A DNA stretch of 64,000 nucleotides, taken from assembly GCF_000499845.2 (NCBI RefSeq), contig NC_023754.2:10608618-10672617 (forward strand), given 5' to 3'. This DNA is from Phaseolus vulgaris (lineage: Eukaryota > Streptophyta > Magnoliopsida > Fabales > Fabaceae). The translations under genes and the position numbers were made by a program. This document shows positions 23,509 to 34,336 of the stretch, piece after piece. Numbering within the stretch: position 1 is the stretch's first letter; every line of letters starts with the position of its first letter. The notes beneath the pieces are model-generated. The model was not told the origin of the DNA. It did not search any database and was given only the letters and a program-made list of their open reading frames with translations.

Positions 23509-24123
23509 TATACTGAGAGGCTAAAATCGAGAGGTCATGCCGAAAACTAAGTAACAATTAAGATGATTAAGTTAAAACCGAGAGGTTTTGACCGAAAGGT
23601 TCATGCCGAAAACTAGGTATAATAATTAAGATGACTAAGTTAAAACCGAGAGGTTTTGACCGAAAGCAATGAAGACAGGAATAAAACAAAAATATAAATG
23701 TTGTAAAAACCCAATTAGATAAAAACTTGCAAGAGGGGTGCACAAACAATAAAAAAGGTGCAGAAAGAAAGCCCAAGAGTAAAGGGGAAAGCCCATTAAA
23801 GAAACTCTATAAATAGGAGCTCAGAGATAGAAAGAGGTAAGAGTGATTTTATCTGATGAATATAAAACCTTTTCTGACTTTGGCATCGGAGCAACTTGCA
23901 GGTACCCCCCACCTGTCGTGAGGAGCAGCCGAGAGAACCAGCCGAGAGAACCAGCCTAGAGGAGCAGCCAAGAGAACCAGCCTAGAGGAGAAGCCGATAG
24001 CACCTTTCCGAGAGCACTAGCCGAAAGCACCAACCAAGAGAAGAAGTCAAGAGTTCCCATCAAGGAAAGAAATTAAGTCTTGTTAACCTTTTTCGAGTGT
24101 TCTTGGTCCCTGTTGTAAGAACA
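23509..24123 (+). repeat. 5' LTR of the Tat-type gypsy element
   Basis: 615 bp with a TATA box (TATAAATAG, 23808-23816) and repeated short CCGAGAG and AACCAGCC units toward its 3' side. It ends AAGAACA. The first two bases read TA, while the other LTR reads TG. Confidence 0.93.
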
Positions 24124-24126
24124 TTT

Positions 24127-24144
24127 TGGCGCCCACCGTGGGGC
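24127..24144 (+). other. primer-binding site of the gypsy element
   Basis: TGGCGCCCACCGTGGGGC lies three bases after the LTR end, the expected place for a tRNA primer site. The same motif with one change occurs at the right end of the window. I cannot name the tRNA with certainty. Confidence 0.85.
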
Positions 24145-24175
24145 CGAGGGTTAGTTGAGAAGGGTTAAAGACAAG

Positions 24176-27100
24176 ATGAGTCAAGGAGGAGAACAAGGTG
24201 GAGACCGGGAAGATAGTGCAAACATGCCGATGGCAATGTTGGTCCAGTTACAAAAAGAATTCGAGATGTTAAAGAAAAATAATGAAGAAGAATTGAGTAT
24301 GTTGAGAGCCGAAAATGCACGCATGAGGAGAAAGTTACAAGAGGAAACAGTTTTGAATTCATCTTTCGAAACTGTTCAACCTAGGGTACAAGTGAATGAG
24401 AGGTTGTATCACAACGAAAGTTCCCAAACCAGAAGAAGATGGCTTGAAAACTCTGGGGTTTGTGCAGGGACATCTTCAAGAAAACATCCGTTTTATGATG
24501 TTATAATTGATACTCCGTTGCCTGACAATTGGAAGAACTTGACCATTGACAAATACGACGGGAGTACGGACCCTGATGAACATATTGCAATATATACTAC
24601 TCAAATCAGCTTGTATACGTGGAATGATGCTGTTATGTGCAGAGTATTTCCTACAACTCTGAAAGGGGCAGCATTGAGTTGGTTTACGCGCCTCCCACCT
24701 TTGAGTATAGATTGCTTTGATACGTTGATAGAAAAGTTCGGCGCTCAATTTGCAACTAGTCGTCCTCATCATTTAATGTCAATCGCCTTAGTAAACATAA
24801 GACAAGAGAAAGGAGAATCCTTAAGAATGTTCATGGAACGTTTCGGAAAAGTTGCTTTGGGAATCCGAAATCTTAGCCCAGAAGTCACCATGCATCATAT
24901 GATCACGGCCTTAAAACCGGGACCATTTGCCGATAGTCTCTGCAAGAAACCTGCAATCAATTTGGATGAACTAAGGCAACGAGCATCAAAATTTATGCAA
25001 ATGGAAGAATTAAGGGAGTTTCGAAACCAGGTAAGGGTTGATGGAGGTGAGAAGAAGGTGATAGAAAGAGAACATCCACCCGCTGCAAGAAGAGCTCGAG
25101 AAGAATTCAGAAGCCGAAAATTCCAACAATACACACCTTTGAATGCAAACAGAGCTAGAGTTTTACAAGAAGCTATGGCAACAGAAATAATACCACCACT
25201 AAGAAAAGCACGAACACCAGAAAGAGTGGATCATACCAAGCATTGCGAGTATCATAAAAATCACGGCCATCATACAGAAGAATGCATCGGGCTGAAGGAT
25301 AGAATAGAAGAATTAATTCAAGCCGGACAGTTGAAACACTTCATCCAAGGAGGAAATGCGCGAATGAGATTAAGTCCTGAGAGAGGATCGAGAGGGGGAG
25401 AAATGGGCCAGAGAAGAGTTGAAAGATTTGAAAGAAGAGATGAAAAAAGAGTTGAAAAAAGAAGTGACAGAAGAGATGGAAGGCTAGAAAGAAGAAGTGA
25501 TAGGGATCATCAAAACACTCAGTCAGTAAGGCGGAGTAGGGAACGAAGTCTGGGTAGGCCGGTCAGAGGATTTATAAATACAATTTCAGGAGGTTTTTCA
25601 GGAAAGGAATCCTCATCAGCAAGAAAACAACATTGGAGAAGCATCAGAACCATTAATCATATTTTCAAAAGAAGAACCTTGCCACCAATGCTCTTCACAG
25701 ATGAAGATTTTCAAGAGATTGATCCCGATCACGATGACCCTATGGTGATAACGGTAGAAATAGCCGAGTATGCTGTTATGAAAACCTTAGTTGATCAAGG
25801 AAGTTCAGTTGATATTTTATTTTGGGATACTTTCAAGAGATTACATTTAAGAGAAGAAGAAATAGTACCTTTCCGAGAGCAGATCATTGGCTTTTCAGGA
25901 GAAAGAGTTAACACTAAGGGGTACATTGATTTGATGACCACATTTGGAAGAGGCAATAAAACTAAAAAGATCAAAATCAGATATTTGGTGGTGGATGCTA
26001 CTACATCATATAATGTGTTATTAGGACGATCCTCTTTGAATAAACTGGGAGCAATAGTTTCAACACCGCATTTGGCAATGAAGTTCCCAACGGAAAAGGG
26101 TGAGATAGCAACGGTTTATGTCAATCAAAAAGATGCTCGAGAATGTTATGCAGCGGGTTTAAAGATGAATTTAAGAGCAAACCATGATACTGAAAGAATG
26201 GTGGCAATGGCCGATTTGGACCCAAGAATAAATGACGAAAGGATAGAACCAAAAGAAGAAACCATAGCTGTGGTATTGGGTCAAGACGAGAAGCAATGCA
26301 CTTATGTAAGTGGAAGTTTGCCCGAAGAGTTGTTAAGTAAATTCATCACAATGTTACGTAACAACAAAGATTTGTTTGCTTGGAAACCATCTGATATACC
26401 TGGGATCGATCCGAAAGTTGTTTGTCATAAATTGTCTGTATGTCAAGAAGCAAGACCGGTCTCTCAAAAAAGAAGAAAGTTGGGAGAAGAAAGACGAAAA
26501 GCAGCGATAGAAGAAACTGAGAAGTTAATGCAAGCTGGTTTCATAAAAGAGGCTCAATACACAACATGGTTATCCAATGTAGTGCTTGTCAAAAAACCAA
26601 ATGGAAAGTGGAGGATGTGCACAGACTATACAGACTTAAACAAAGCTTGCCCGAAAGATACATACCCATTACCCAACATAGACCGATTAGTGGATGGGGC
26701 ATCTGGACAAGAGATGATGAGTTTTCTTGATGCCTATTCGGGGTATAATCAAATACAAATGTATGAGCCAGATGTTCCAAAAACAGCTTTCACCACAGAC
26801 ACCGCGAATTATTGTTATAAAGTCATGCCTTTTGGTTTGAAAAATGCCGGAGCAACATATCAAAGGTTGATGGACAAGGTGTTTAAGGATCAGATCGGAA
26901 AAAATATGGAGGTATATGTTGATGATATGGTCGTAAAATCAGGGGAGATAGAGAAACACTTGGAAGACCTTGAGGAGGTGTTTGCACAGATAAGGAAATA
27001 CGAAATTCGGCTTAATCCAGAAAAATGCGTTTTTGGGGTAAGAGGTGGAAAATTTCTAGGTTTCATGTTGACAAACAGAGGCATTGAAGCAAACCCTGAC

Positions 27101-28687
27101 AAGTGCGAAGCAATAATGAAGATGGGAAGCCCAAAGAATTTGAAGGAGGTACAAAGACTAGTGGGAAAACTTAATTCCTTATCAAGATTTCTACCAATTC
27201 TTGCCGAAAAAACCAAGCCAATAGTAAACTTGCTAAAAAAATCCGAAACCTTTGAGTGGGATGAGCGAAGTGAGCAAGCCTTTTCTCAAATCAAAACTAT
27301 AGTGGCCGAACCACCAATCTTGGTTAAACCAGTGTTAACCCAACCCATCATAGTCTACCTAGCAACCTCAGCTGAAGCCATAGGAGCAGCCTTGATACAA
27401 GAAACCCCAGAACAAAAACCAATATATTTTGTGAGTCGATCCCTGCAGAGTGCCGAAACCAGATATCCCAAGATTGAAAAAGTAGCCTTAACCCTGGTGT
27501 ATGCTGCGAGACGTCTTCGGCCATATTTTCAGAATCATCAGATAATTGTGAGAACAGATTATCCAATATCCAAAATTTTGAGAAAACCAGAACTTGCAGG
27601 TAGGATGGTGACGTGGTCGATGGAGCTATCAGAATATGGAATCAAGTACGAGCCAAGAGGACCTATCAAAGCTCAATCCCTTGCGGATTTTATTATTCAA
27701 ATGCCGACAGCAACACAGCAGGAGCAATGGACATTGTATGTAGATGGCGCATCAAGCAAAAGAGGTAGCGGAGCAGGAATAGTGCTTGAAGGACCAGATA
27801 ACTTCCAGGTGGAGATGGCGCTAAGATTTGAGTTCAGAACATCCAACAACCAAGCCGAATATGAAGCCCTTGTTGCAGGGTTACTATTAGCCAGAGACAT
27901 GGGAGTTGAAAACGTCATTTGCAAAAGTGACTCTCAACTTTCGGTGGGACAGGTGCAGGGACAGTATCAGGTAAAAGATCCATTACTGATGAAATATTGT
28001 CATAAAGTGTTAAATATTATGCAATGTTTTAATAAGGCCGAAATGAAATATATCCCAAGAGAACTAAACATGAAAGCAGACTCATTATCCAAGTTAGCAA
28101 GTCAACAACGACAGGGCCAACACAACTCCATCATACAGCAAACTCTTAGTCAGCCAACAGTGAGTGTGGAAGAATGCTTGAACATTGCAACTTCAAAAGA
28201 TGAATGGATGAAGACTTACATAGAAGTAATAAAGAGCCAAGAACAAGGTGTTGAACCGGATGCAAGAATGGCAAAGAAAGCAGCTAGTTTTGTGTTGATT
28301 GGTGAAGAATTATACAAAAGAGGATACTCTGTGCCTTTGTTAAAATGTCTTTCAAATGAACAAGCTGAATATGTAATTAAAGAACTTCATGAAGGAATTT
28401 GTGGGCTACATTGCGGAGCTCGAACAATGGCAACAAAGGTTTGTAGAGCCGGTTACTATTGGCCGACAATCCGAGAAGATTGTGAATTTTATGTCAAGGC
28501 ATGCAAAAAATGTCAAGAATTTGGAAGTCTAAATCACATACCAGCACAAGAGTTGCACGAAATCGTTTCCCCATGGCCATTTGCAAAATGGGGAATGGAT
28601 ATACTTGGACCATTCCCACTTGGACGAGGACAAACTAAGTTCATGATAGTAGCTGTCGACTACTTTACAAAGTGGATAGAAGCATAA
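24176..28687 (+). CDS. gypsy gag-pol polyprotein, first part up to an in-frame stop
   Basis: ATG at 24176 follows the primer site by 31 bases. Order: coiled coil (about residues 17-55), Gag domain (TIDKYDGSTDPDEH, WFTRLPP), zinc-knuckle-like CEYHKNHGHHTEEC, basic arginine-rich linker, and aspartic protease with DQGSS (D540). RT follows with VKKPNGKWRMC, FLDAYSGYNQI and YVDDM near residue 914, then a connection RNase H (ATSAEAIGAALIQE). Next is an archaeal-type RNase H with YVDGASS (D1190), NNQAEYEAL, KSDSQL and MKADSLSKLA. Integrase follows with its HHCC finger and WGMDILGPFP. The frame stops with TAA at 28685-28687, inside the integrase core. A long gag-pol fusion in one frame is normal for this group. 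Confidence 0.95.
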   Translation: MSQGGEQGGDREDSANMPMAMLVQLQKEFEMLKKNNEEELSMLRAENARMRRKLQEETVLNSSFETVQPRVQVNERLYHNESSQTRRRWLENSGVCAGTSSRKHPFYDVIIDTPLPDNWKNLTIDKYDGSTDPDEHIAIYTTQISLYTWNDAVMCRVFPTTLKGAALSWFTRLPPLSIDCFDTLIEKFGAQFATSRPHHLMSIALVNIRQEKGESLRMFMERFGKVALGIRNLSPEVTMHHMITALKPGPFADSLCKKPAINLDELRQRASKFMQMEELREFRNQVRVDGGEKKVIEREHPPAARRAREEFRSRKFQQYTPLNANRARVLQEAMATEIIPPLRKARTPERVDHTKHCEYHKNHGHHTEECIGLKDRIEELIQAGQLKHFIQGGNARMRLSPERGSRGGEMGQRRVERFERRDEKRVEKRSDRRDGRLERRSDRDHQNTQSVRRSRERSLGRPVRGFINTISGGFSGKESSSARKQHWRSIRTINHIFKRRTLPPMLFTDEDFQEIDPDHDDPMVITVEIAEYAVMKTLVDQGSSVDILFWDTFKRLHLREEEIVPFREQIIGFSGERVNTKGYIDLMTTFGRGNKTKKIKIRYLVVDATTSYNVLLGRSSLNKLGAIVSTPHLAMKFPTEKGEIATVYVNQKDARECYAAGLKMNLRANHDTERMVAMADLDPRINDERIEPKEETIAVVLGQDEKQCTYVSGSLPEELLSKFITMLRNNKDLFAWKPSDIPGIDPKVVCHKLSVCQEARPVSQKRRKLGEERRKAAIEETEKLMQAGFIKEAQYTTWLSNVVLVKKPNGKWRMCTDYTDLNKACPKDTYPLPNIDRLVDGASGQEMMSFLDAYSGYNQIQMYEPDVPKTAFTTDTANYCYKVMPFGLKNAGATYQRLMDKVFKDQIGKNMEVYVDDMVVKSGEIEKHLEDLEEVFAQIRKYEIRLNPEKCVFGVRGGKFLGFMLTNRGIEANPDKCEAIMKMGSPKNLKEVQRLVGKLNSLSRFLPILAEKTKPIVNLLKKSETFEWDERSEQAFSQIKTIVAEPPILVKPVLTQPIIVYLATSAEAIGAALIQETPEQKPIYFVSRSLQSAETRYPKIEKVALTLVYAARRLRPYFQNHQIIVRTDYPISKILRKPELAGRMVTWSMELSEYGIKYEPRGPIKAQSLADFIIQMPTATQQEQWTLYVDGASSKRGSGAGIVLEGPDNFQVEMALRFEFRTSNNQAEYEALVAGLLLARDMGVENVICKSDSQLSVGQVQGQYQVKDPLLMKYCHKVLNIMQCFNKAEMKYIPRELNMKADSLSKLASQQRQGQHNSIIQQTLSQPTVSVEECLNIATSKDEWMKTYIEVIKSQEQGVEPDARMAKKAASFVLIGEELYKRGYSVPLLKCLSNEQAEYVIKELHEGICGLHCGARTMATKVCRAGYYWPTIREDCEFYVKACKKCQEFGSLNHIPAQELHEIVSPWPFAKWGMDILGPFPLGRGQTKFMIVAVDYFTKWIEA

Positions 28688-29434
28688 GCGTTAACTAAGA
28701 TAACGGCTCAACAGGTCCAATCGTTTGTATGGAAAAATATAATATGTCGATTCGGAATCCCGCACACCATTATAACTGACAATGGCAGACAATTCATTGA
28801 TAAAAAACTTATGGAATTTTATGCAGATTTGGGGATCAAAGCAACGAGCACGTCAGTTGAGCACCCACAAACAAATGGACAAGCTGAAGCCGCGAACAAA
28901 GTTATTCTCGGACAGTTAAAGAAGAGGTTAGGAAGTGCTAAAGGACTATGGGCTGAGAAGTTGCCAGAAATATTATGGGCATACAGATGCACACCACAAA
29001 CATCAACAGGAGAAACACCATTCAATCTTACATACGGAATAGATGCAATGTTACCAGTAAAAGTTACCGAACCAACATTACGAAGGCAAATGGAAGATTG
29101 GAATATCAACAATGAATGCTTAAGAACTGACCTTGATCTTATTGAAGAACTCAGAGAACGAGCAAAAATAAAGGAAGCAGCAGTAAAAAGAAGAGCAATG
29201 AAAAGGTTTAATGCGAAAGTAAAGTTCAGGGATTTTAAGGAAGGAGATTTGGTCTGGAGAATGCGTACTGATGCTCGAAAGGATCCACGACATGGGAAGT
29301 TGGCAGCCAACTGGGAAGGACCATTCAGGATAATGGAAAACTTACACAACGGAGCTTATAGATTAGAAACTCTAGAAGAAAAAGTGATACCGAATACATG
29401 GAATGCGAGTCATTTAAAGTTCTATTTTAGTTGA
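28688..29434 (+). pseudogene. gypsy integrase C-terminal half, same frame after the stop
   Basis: The frame stays open from the stop to TGA at 29434; the whole 24176-29434 span is a multiple of three. It carries the second catalytic aspartate (TDNGRQFID) and the glutamate region (HPQTNGQAEAANKVIL). The C-terminal domain (GDLVWRM, GKLAANWEGPFRI, NTWNASHLKFYF) follows. With the first part it would total 1,752 codons. The single nonsense codon is the only break I see, so integrase from this copy would be truncated. Confidence 0.93.
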
Positions 29435-29520
29435 AACAGATGTAAGCCAGAAACTTGTATACATATCGATTATCTAATCAAGAAGAATTACCCAGTAACA
29501 TCATCTTATTAGACTCATGC

Positions 29521-29710
29521 TTTTCTTTTCGGTCTTGGACGCTTTTCACTTCAGGTGAAATCCCTCCCGAAAAAATTTTTACACCATTCTTTTTGGGCTT
29601 GGATGATTTCACTTCAGGTGAAATCCCTCCCGACAAAATTAGACATAATTCTTTTCGGTCTTGGATGCTTTCACTCCAGGTGAAATCCCTCCCGAAAAAG
29701 GTGGTCTTCG
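29521..29710 (+). repeat. three ~62-bp tandem repeats after gypsy pol
   Basis: Each unit starts TTCTTTTCGGTCTTGGA (with variants) and contains TTTCACTTCAGGTGAAATCC, a short palindrome, followed by CTCCCGA. Tandem repeats in the 3' untranslated region are common in Tat-type elements. An open frame running through them is a by-product of the repeat. Confidence 0.88.
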
Positions 29711-30250
29711 ATTCTTTCTTCAATTGGTTCACAAGACATCTCCAAGCAATAGATATAAAACCGAGAGGTTCATGGCGTTTTAACTCAAATGTTGGCAACT
29801 AAAGGCAAGAGTTACATCTATCCACGCACGTCTACGTTTTTGGTTACGTTAAAAGTAATACAAACCGAAAAATAAACCTTAATGGTTAATAATAAAAACC
29901 AAATAATACTCTTGTCACGTTACTAAATTAACATTTAACAACGTTTAACTAAAATAGTTCAAAGTACAGTCCTCACATCGTTCGACCAAAAGGTTTATCA
30001 TACAACCGAGAAGACCAAACCCATAAGTTCTAAACATTTAGCACAGAAACGAACGTAGGAATCAACAAATAATACCAAGTAAATAACAAATAACTTAAGG
30101 AATAATATTCATTAGTTTCTGATAAGATTCCATGGAGGCATTACAAAAAAGATTCAAAACTTCCACATATACGTTCGACATTTCAACACCAAAACAGCCT
30201 CCTCATATAAACCAAGGCACTATAAACAAAACATTAACATCTACATCTGC

Positions 30251-31107
30251 CTAGTTTTCGATATTGATATCTTCGGCATCATTTTCCGGAATTTCATTCG
30301 CAGGAATTAGTTCACCATTATAAAAATCCTTTTTAACATCAAAATTCCCTTCATCAATAGGAATCTTATAGAAATATTTTGCTTGTTGAAGAGCCTTGTC
30401 GAAGCCCAGCTTATGTTGTTCAAAGATAAAGCTTTCGGCTTCAAAAACATTGGTCCTTAGCTGATGTATCTCCTCATCCATAGCTTTGATGGTGTTTTTG
30501 TCGGAATCATTTGCAGAAGATAAAGCCGATACCTTTTCATTCAAACCTTGATTTTCTTTATACAGTCGAACATTCTCTTCGACAGATTTAAAGTTCTCGT
30601 TCTCCAAATCAGAAATTTTCTTCTCAAGACCTTCTATTTCAACTTCTCGTTCCATTTTCTGCTTTTTAATCTCTTCTAGCTGCACCGATAAAGAGCTCAT
30701 TTTTTCTTTATACTTAGCAAAATCATTCTTCAATTTGTCAAACTCAGATAACGCCACACAGTTCCCATTCTTCTCCTTCAACATCTTTCCAATCAAAAGA
30801 TTTCTGCTTGACAATTCAATAACAGAATCTGCCAAAGAAGCAGCATCCATAGTCTTCAGCATGTTATAAGACGATTCACCAAAAGATGTCTGAACAAACT
30901 TCGCATATTTCGTTGTAGCACTAAATATCATTTCCGAGAGAGGTTCGGAAGAAACATGTTCACTCTGACGATGGCGCCGAGAAGACGAATGCGACCTCTT
31001 GCTATTCCTATCACGCTTTTTTGATCCTCTTCTCGCACCACTCGCCCAGTTGATTCACCACCCGCGCTTGAAAAATCATCAGAAGCAGAAAAACTTGAAA
31101 GAGACAT
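30251..31107 (-). CDS. antisense ORF of the gypsy element, coiled-coil protein
   Basis: A minus-strand ORF lies between pol and the 3' LTR, opposite to gag-pol. The 226-codon frame from 30931 starts MIFSATTKYAKFVQ; much of it is a heptad-rich coiled coil (KLKNDFAKYKEKMSSLSVQL and following), and the C-terminus is acidic. Coding character continues upstream in the same frame as a basic, serine-rich, possible nuclear-localisation segment (RRGSKKRDRNSKR). An ATG at 31107 (MSLSSFSASDDFSS) feeds into this by a one-base shift near 31045. A TATA box lies about 94 bases upstream. Antisense ORFs occur in several Tat-type elements, but their function is unknown. It could also be an expressed gene captured by the element. 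Confidence 0.75.
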
Positions 31108-31200
31108 TACCTTTGCACGAAATGGTTACAGATTGAAAGAAAGCTTCTTTTTTTTTCAATACACAACGAAACGCATTCGTAAAAAATTTTAGGAGAAGAC

Positions 31201-31210
31201 CCTATTTATA
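31201..31210 (-). promoter_or_regulatory. TATA box for the antisense ORF
   Basis: TATAAATAGG on the minus strand, about 94 bases before the ATG at 31107 and outside the LTR. It resembles the LTR's own TATA box in sequence. Spacing leaves room for a 60-70-base leader. Confidence 0.65.
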
Positions 31211-31436
31211 ACCCAAAGTTACACCCTAGAATTTGAAACGTTACCAGCAATCTGAAACCATTCAAAAAGGTTTAATCTAACGGTTGCAATAAGTTCACGT
31301 CAAATCAACTTAACTCAGCAAGTTAAGACACAAAAACCGAGGCATTCAATATCACATCAAATGTCAAATATACTATAATTTATTAAGACATGAATATTTC
31401 ACAAGAGCTTAAAATATTTCTGTCTTGGGGGGCTAG

Positions 31437-32051
31437 TGTACTGAGAGGCTAAAACCGAGAGGTCATGCCGAAAACTAAGTAACAATTAAGATGATTAAGT
31501 TAAAACCGAGAGGTTTTGACCGAAAGGTTCATGCCGAAAACTAGGTATAATAATTAAGATGACTAAGTTAAAACCGAGAGGTTTTGACCGAAAGCAATGA
31601 AGACAGGAATAAAACAAAAATATAAATGTTGTAAAAACCCAATTAGATAAAAACTTGCAAGAGGGGTGCACAAACAATAAAAAAGGTGCAGAAAGAAAGC
31701 CCAAGAGTAAAGGGGAAAGCCCATTAAAGAAACTCTATAAATAGGAGCTCAGAGATAGAAAGAGGTAAGAGTGATTTTATCTGATGAATATAAAACCTTT
31801 TCTGACTTTGGCATCGGAGCAACTTGCAGGTACCCCCCACCTGTCGTGAGGAGCAGCCGAGAGAACCAGCCGAGAGAACCAGCCTAGAGGAGCAGCCAAG
31901 AGAACCAGCCTAGAGGAGAAGCCGATAGCACCTTTCCGAGAGCACTAGCCGAAAGCACCAACCAAGAGAAGAAGTCAAGAGTTCCCATCAAGGAAAGAAA
32001 TTAAGTCTTGTTAACCTTTTTCGAGTGTTCTTGGTCCCTGTTGTAAGAACA
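31437..32051 (+). repeat. 3' LTR of the Tat-type gypsy element
   Basis: 615 bp, starting TGTACTGAG right after the G-rich polypurine tract and ending AAGAACA. By eye it matches the 5' LTR except for two bases. Confidence 0.93.
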
Positions 32052-32399
32052 ATATATATATATATAACTAACTACATCATATAGTTAAAGATATGGTTTT
32101 AAATTAAATAAAGAATAATTCTTTTAAATAATTTTAAATAGATTGCAAATAATTCTTTTTTAATACTTATTTTAAAATCTTTCTATATGAAAACAAGTCA
32201 AATATTGATACAAATCACATTAAGAAGCAGATAACTAAGGACACCAGACACTTTACAATTAGGTCAATCATCTCAGCATACAAGATCAGGTCCCACCAAA
32301 TATCAAGAAAGACTCAGTAGAAAAAGAATCAAACATAAACTAGAATATCAGATGTTTTTTCTTCTAGTTTTTTCATAAGACAAGTTTATATAAATAAAT

Positions 32400-32965
32400 T
32401 GGGCTCACTTTAGGGATCAAAATAGAAGAATAAGCTAGAGTAGGGTTCACTTAGCATAAATTGAGGTGTACTTAGCATAAATTGGGTTTGTGCCAAGCCT
32501 ACATTTCATGACAAGTGCACCTAGGTTTAAGGTTTTTTTCACCTACCTTCTAGAAGGTTTCTCACAAATGACGCTCCTATGCCTCTCCCTCTTGCTCCCC
32601 AAGTCACTCTCTCCTATATAAGGTGTCTTGCCTCATGTAATTTACACTTGAAATTTGAATTAAGAAGAGAAACTCTGCTTGAGTGATTAGTGAGCTTTGT
32701 CTCCTAAATTGTTCTTGGGTCTTATCTTGAGAGTAGTGCACCTCAAGTGACGGCTCTTCACCACTCATCTTGGAGTCTCCTCCCCCTCCAACTGGCGTGA
32801 CCACACCTTCGTCATCCTAAGCTTCTCTTTTCTTTCATATTTTTATTTCCTTCCTTAGCGTCATTTTCATTCCTTTATGTTCTCGAGTTCTTCCTTTCCT
32901 ATTCGGTTTCCATCTTGTTTCTTTCCATTATATGTTCTTTAATTTCGCATCTCATCATCATCAAC
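32400..32965 (+). other. possible LTR or promoter remnant
   Basis: More GC-rich than its surroundings, with TATATAAGG at 32615-32623 and downstream pyrimidine-rich sequence. It resembles a gypsy LTR in style. No partner LTR, primer site or target duplication was found, so this is weak. Confidence 0.3.
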
Positions 32966-34289
32966 ACCATATAGTTGTGTTTTTCTCTTTGTCCTCTAGA
33001 AGAGAACCTTCAGACTTACTTAACCACTTGGTTAAGTTCATGTCCAGTTGGAATCTTCTTTGGGTTTCTTACCATATTCGGCTTAAATAAAAAACTCATA
33101 AACAAAGTGCAAATCATAAAATGTGCAATCTTAAAATCAATTCACATCAAATATAGAAGAGAATACCCCATTGTATATGATTTTTTTTTCCATAATATTT
33201 AGTAAGAACAACATTGATATGGTAAAAAGAAGTTTTAAAAATGAGATGCAATTTTCATTAACAAACTTACTTTTGAAAGGATTTTCGCAATCTTACAATA
33301 GAAATATCCTATAATATGTTAAGCATTAGGTTAATAATATATAATTCAAAAGATTAAAGGTTGAGAGACATTTACACTTTTGAATTTTTTTTTTATTAGA
33401 TCATTTATAAACAAAAATATATATTTAGTTCTTGATCAAATTTCACTGCGTAATGTAAGACACAAACTAAGTATTCTTTAGACCATAATTACTCCTAGTT
33501 AAGCATTGAGTATTGTTTGAAACATCAACTACTCCTTAATTAGATGATGAACATAATTTTACTCACACTTAGAACATTTAATTATAACTTTCTTGAACTG
33601 TAATTATGAACAAATCTACCAACTAAATATGATTCATCAAATTGGGTTTATTTGGGTATTAACTCTTATTACTATTAATCTTTAAGTTTTAGTCACAATA
33701 ACTAATCATCTTGTAGCAGACAATCTACACTCCTACAACTCATCAATTAAGACTTAACTCAAGAAGCACCATTGCAAACATCAAGTAATGTTTTAATTCT
33801 TTGAAAAATAGTTATAACAAGTTCGGTTCTAATTGATTAAAATTAGTCTTAATCGATTAAATGTGTAAAATAGGTTTTCACAAATCTCATATTTAATTTG
33901 TTAAAAAATGAGAAAATTTATTAAATCTTTGGTTTGATATGTTAAAAAGTGAGATAATCAAGTATAATGTTCTTAAACATTTTTCATATTTCAAAACTCA
34001 TTTTAAGATGGTGTATGTTTGCCTTGTAAATACTTTTGTGTGAAATGTAAAATCAAGCATACAATAATGAACAATAATGCACATCATCAACATAAGGATC
34101 TTGCAAACCTTGATCCATGAGAGTCAGCATGTGAGCAATTTCTTTAATCTCCTTTTCTCAATCTATTGAAACTTCCTGTTCTTGTTACACTTTTTTCTTG
34201 ATGACCAACTAGTGAGACAACCTCATTTGCAGAGATAAAACCTGTTTCTATTCTTTCCCAATCTCCATCAGATTAAGTTTTCATTAGGT

Positions 34290-34291
<2 letters not shown>

Positions 34292-34333
<42 letters not shown>
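34292..34333. repeat. (AT)n microsatellite
   Basis: About 21 AT units followed by ACAC. Confidence 0.95.

Positions 34334-34336
<3 letters not shown>

Larger units (their letters stand above)
23509..32051 (+). mobile_element. complete, very young Ty3/gypsy element (Tat-type), 8.5 kb
   Basis: LTRs of 615 bp each lie at 23509-24123 and 31437-32051, in direct orientation. By eye they differ at the second base (TA versus TG) and one base near 23,526. An ATATA duplication flanks the element (23504-23508 and 32052-32056), though the target is an AT repeat. Inside, in order: primer site, gag-pol, 62-bp tandem repeats, antisense ORF and polypurine tract (TTGGGGGGC, about 31425-31433). A second, archaeal-type RNase H after the usual one marks the Tat lineage. 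Near-identical LTRs indicate a very recent insertion. Confidence 0.95.

Noticed and set aside
24165..29349. Minus-strand ORFs of 60-176 codons across gag-pol
   Set aside because: They lie opposite strongly coding gag-pol and have no recognisable motifs; shadow frames. Unlike these, the 30.2-31.1 kb antisense ORF lies outside pol.
29455..29802. 115-codon plus-strand ORF after gypsy pol
   Set aside because: It runs through the 62-bp tandem repeats and has no known domain; the open frame is a by-product of the repeat.
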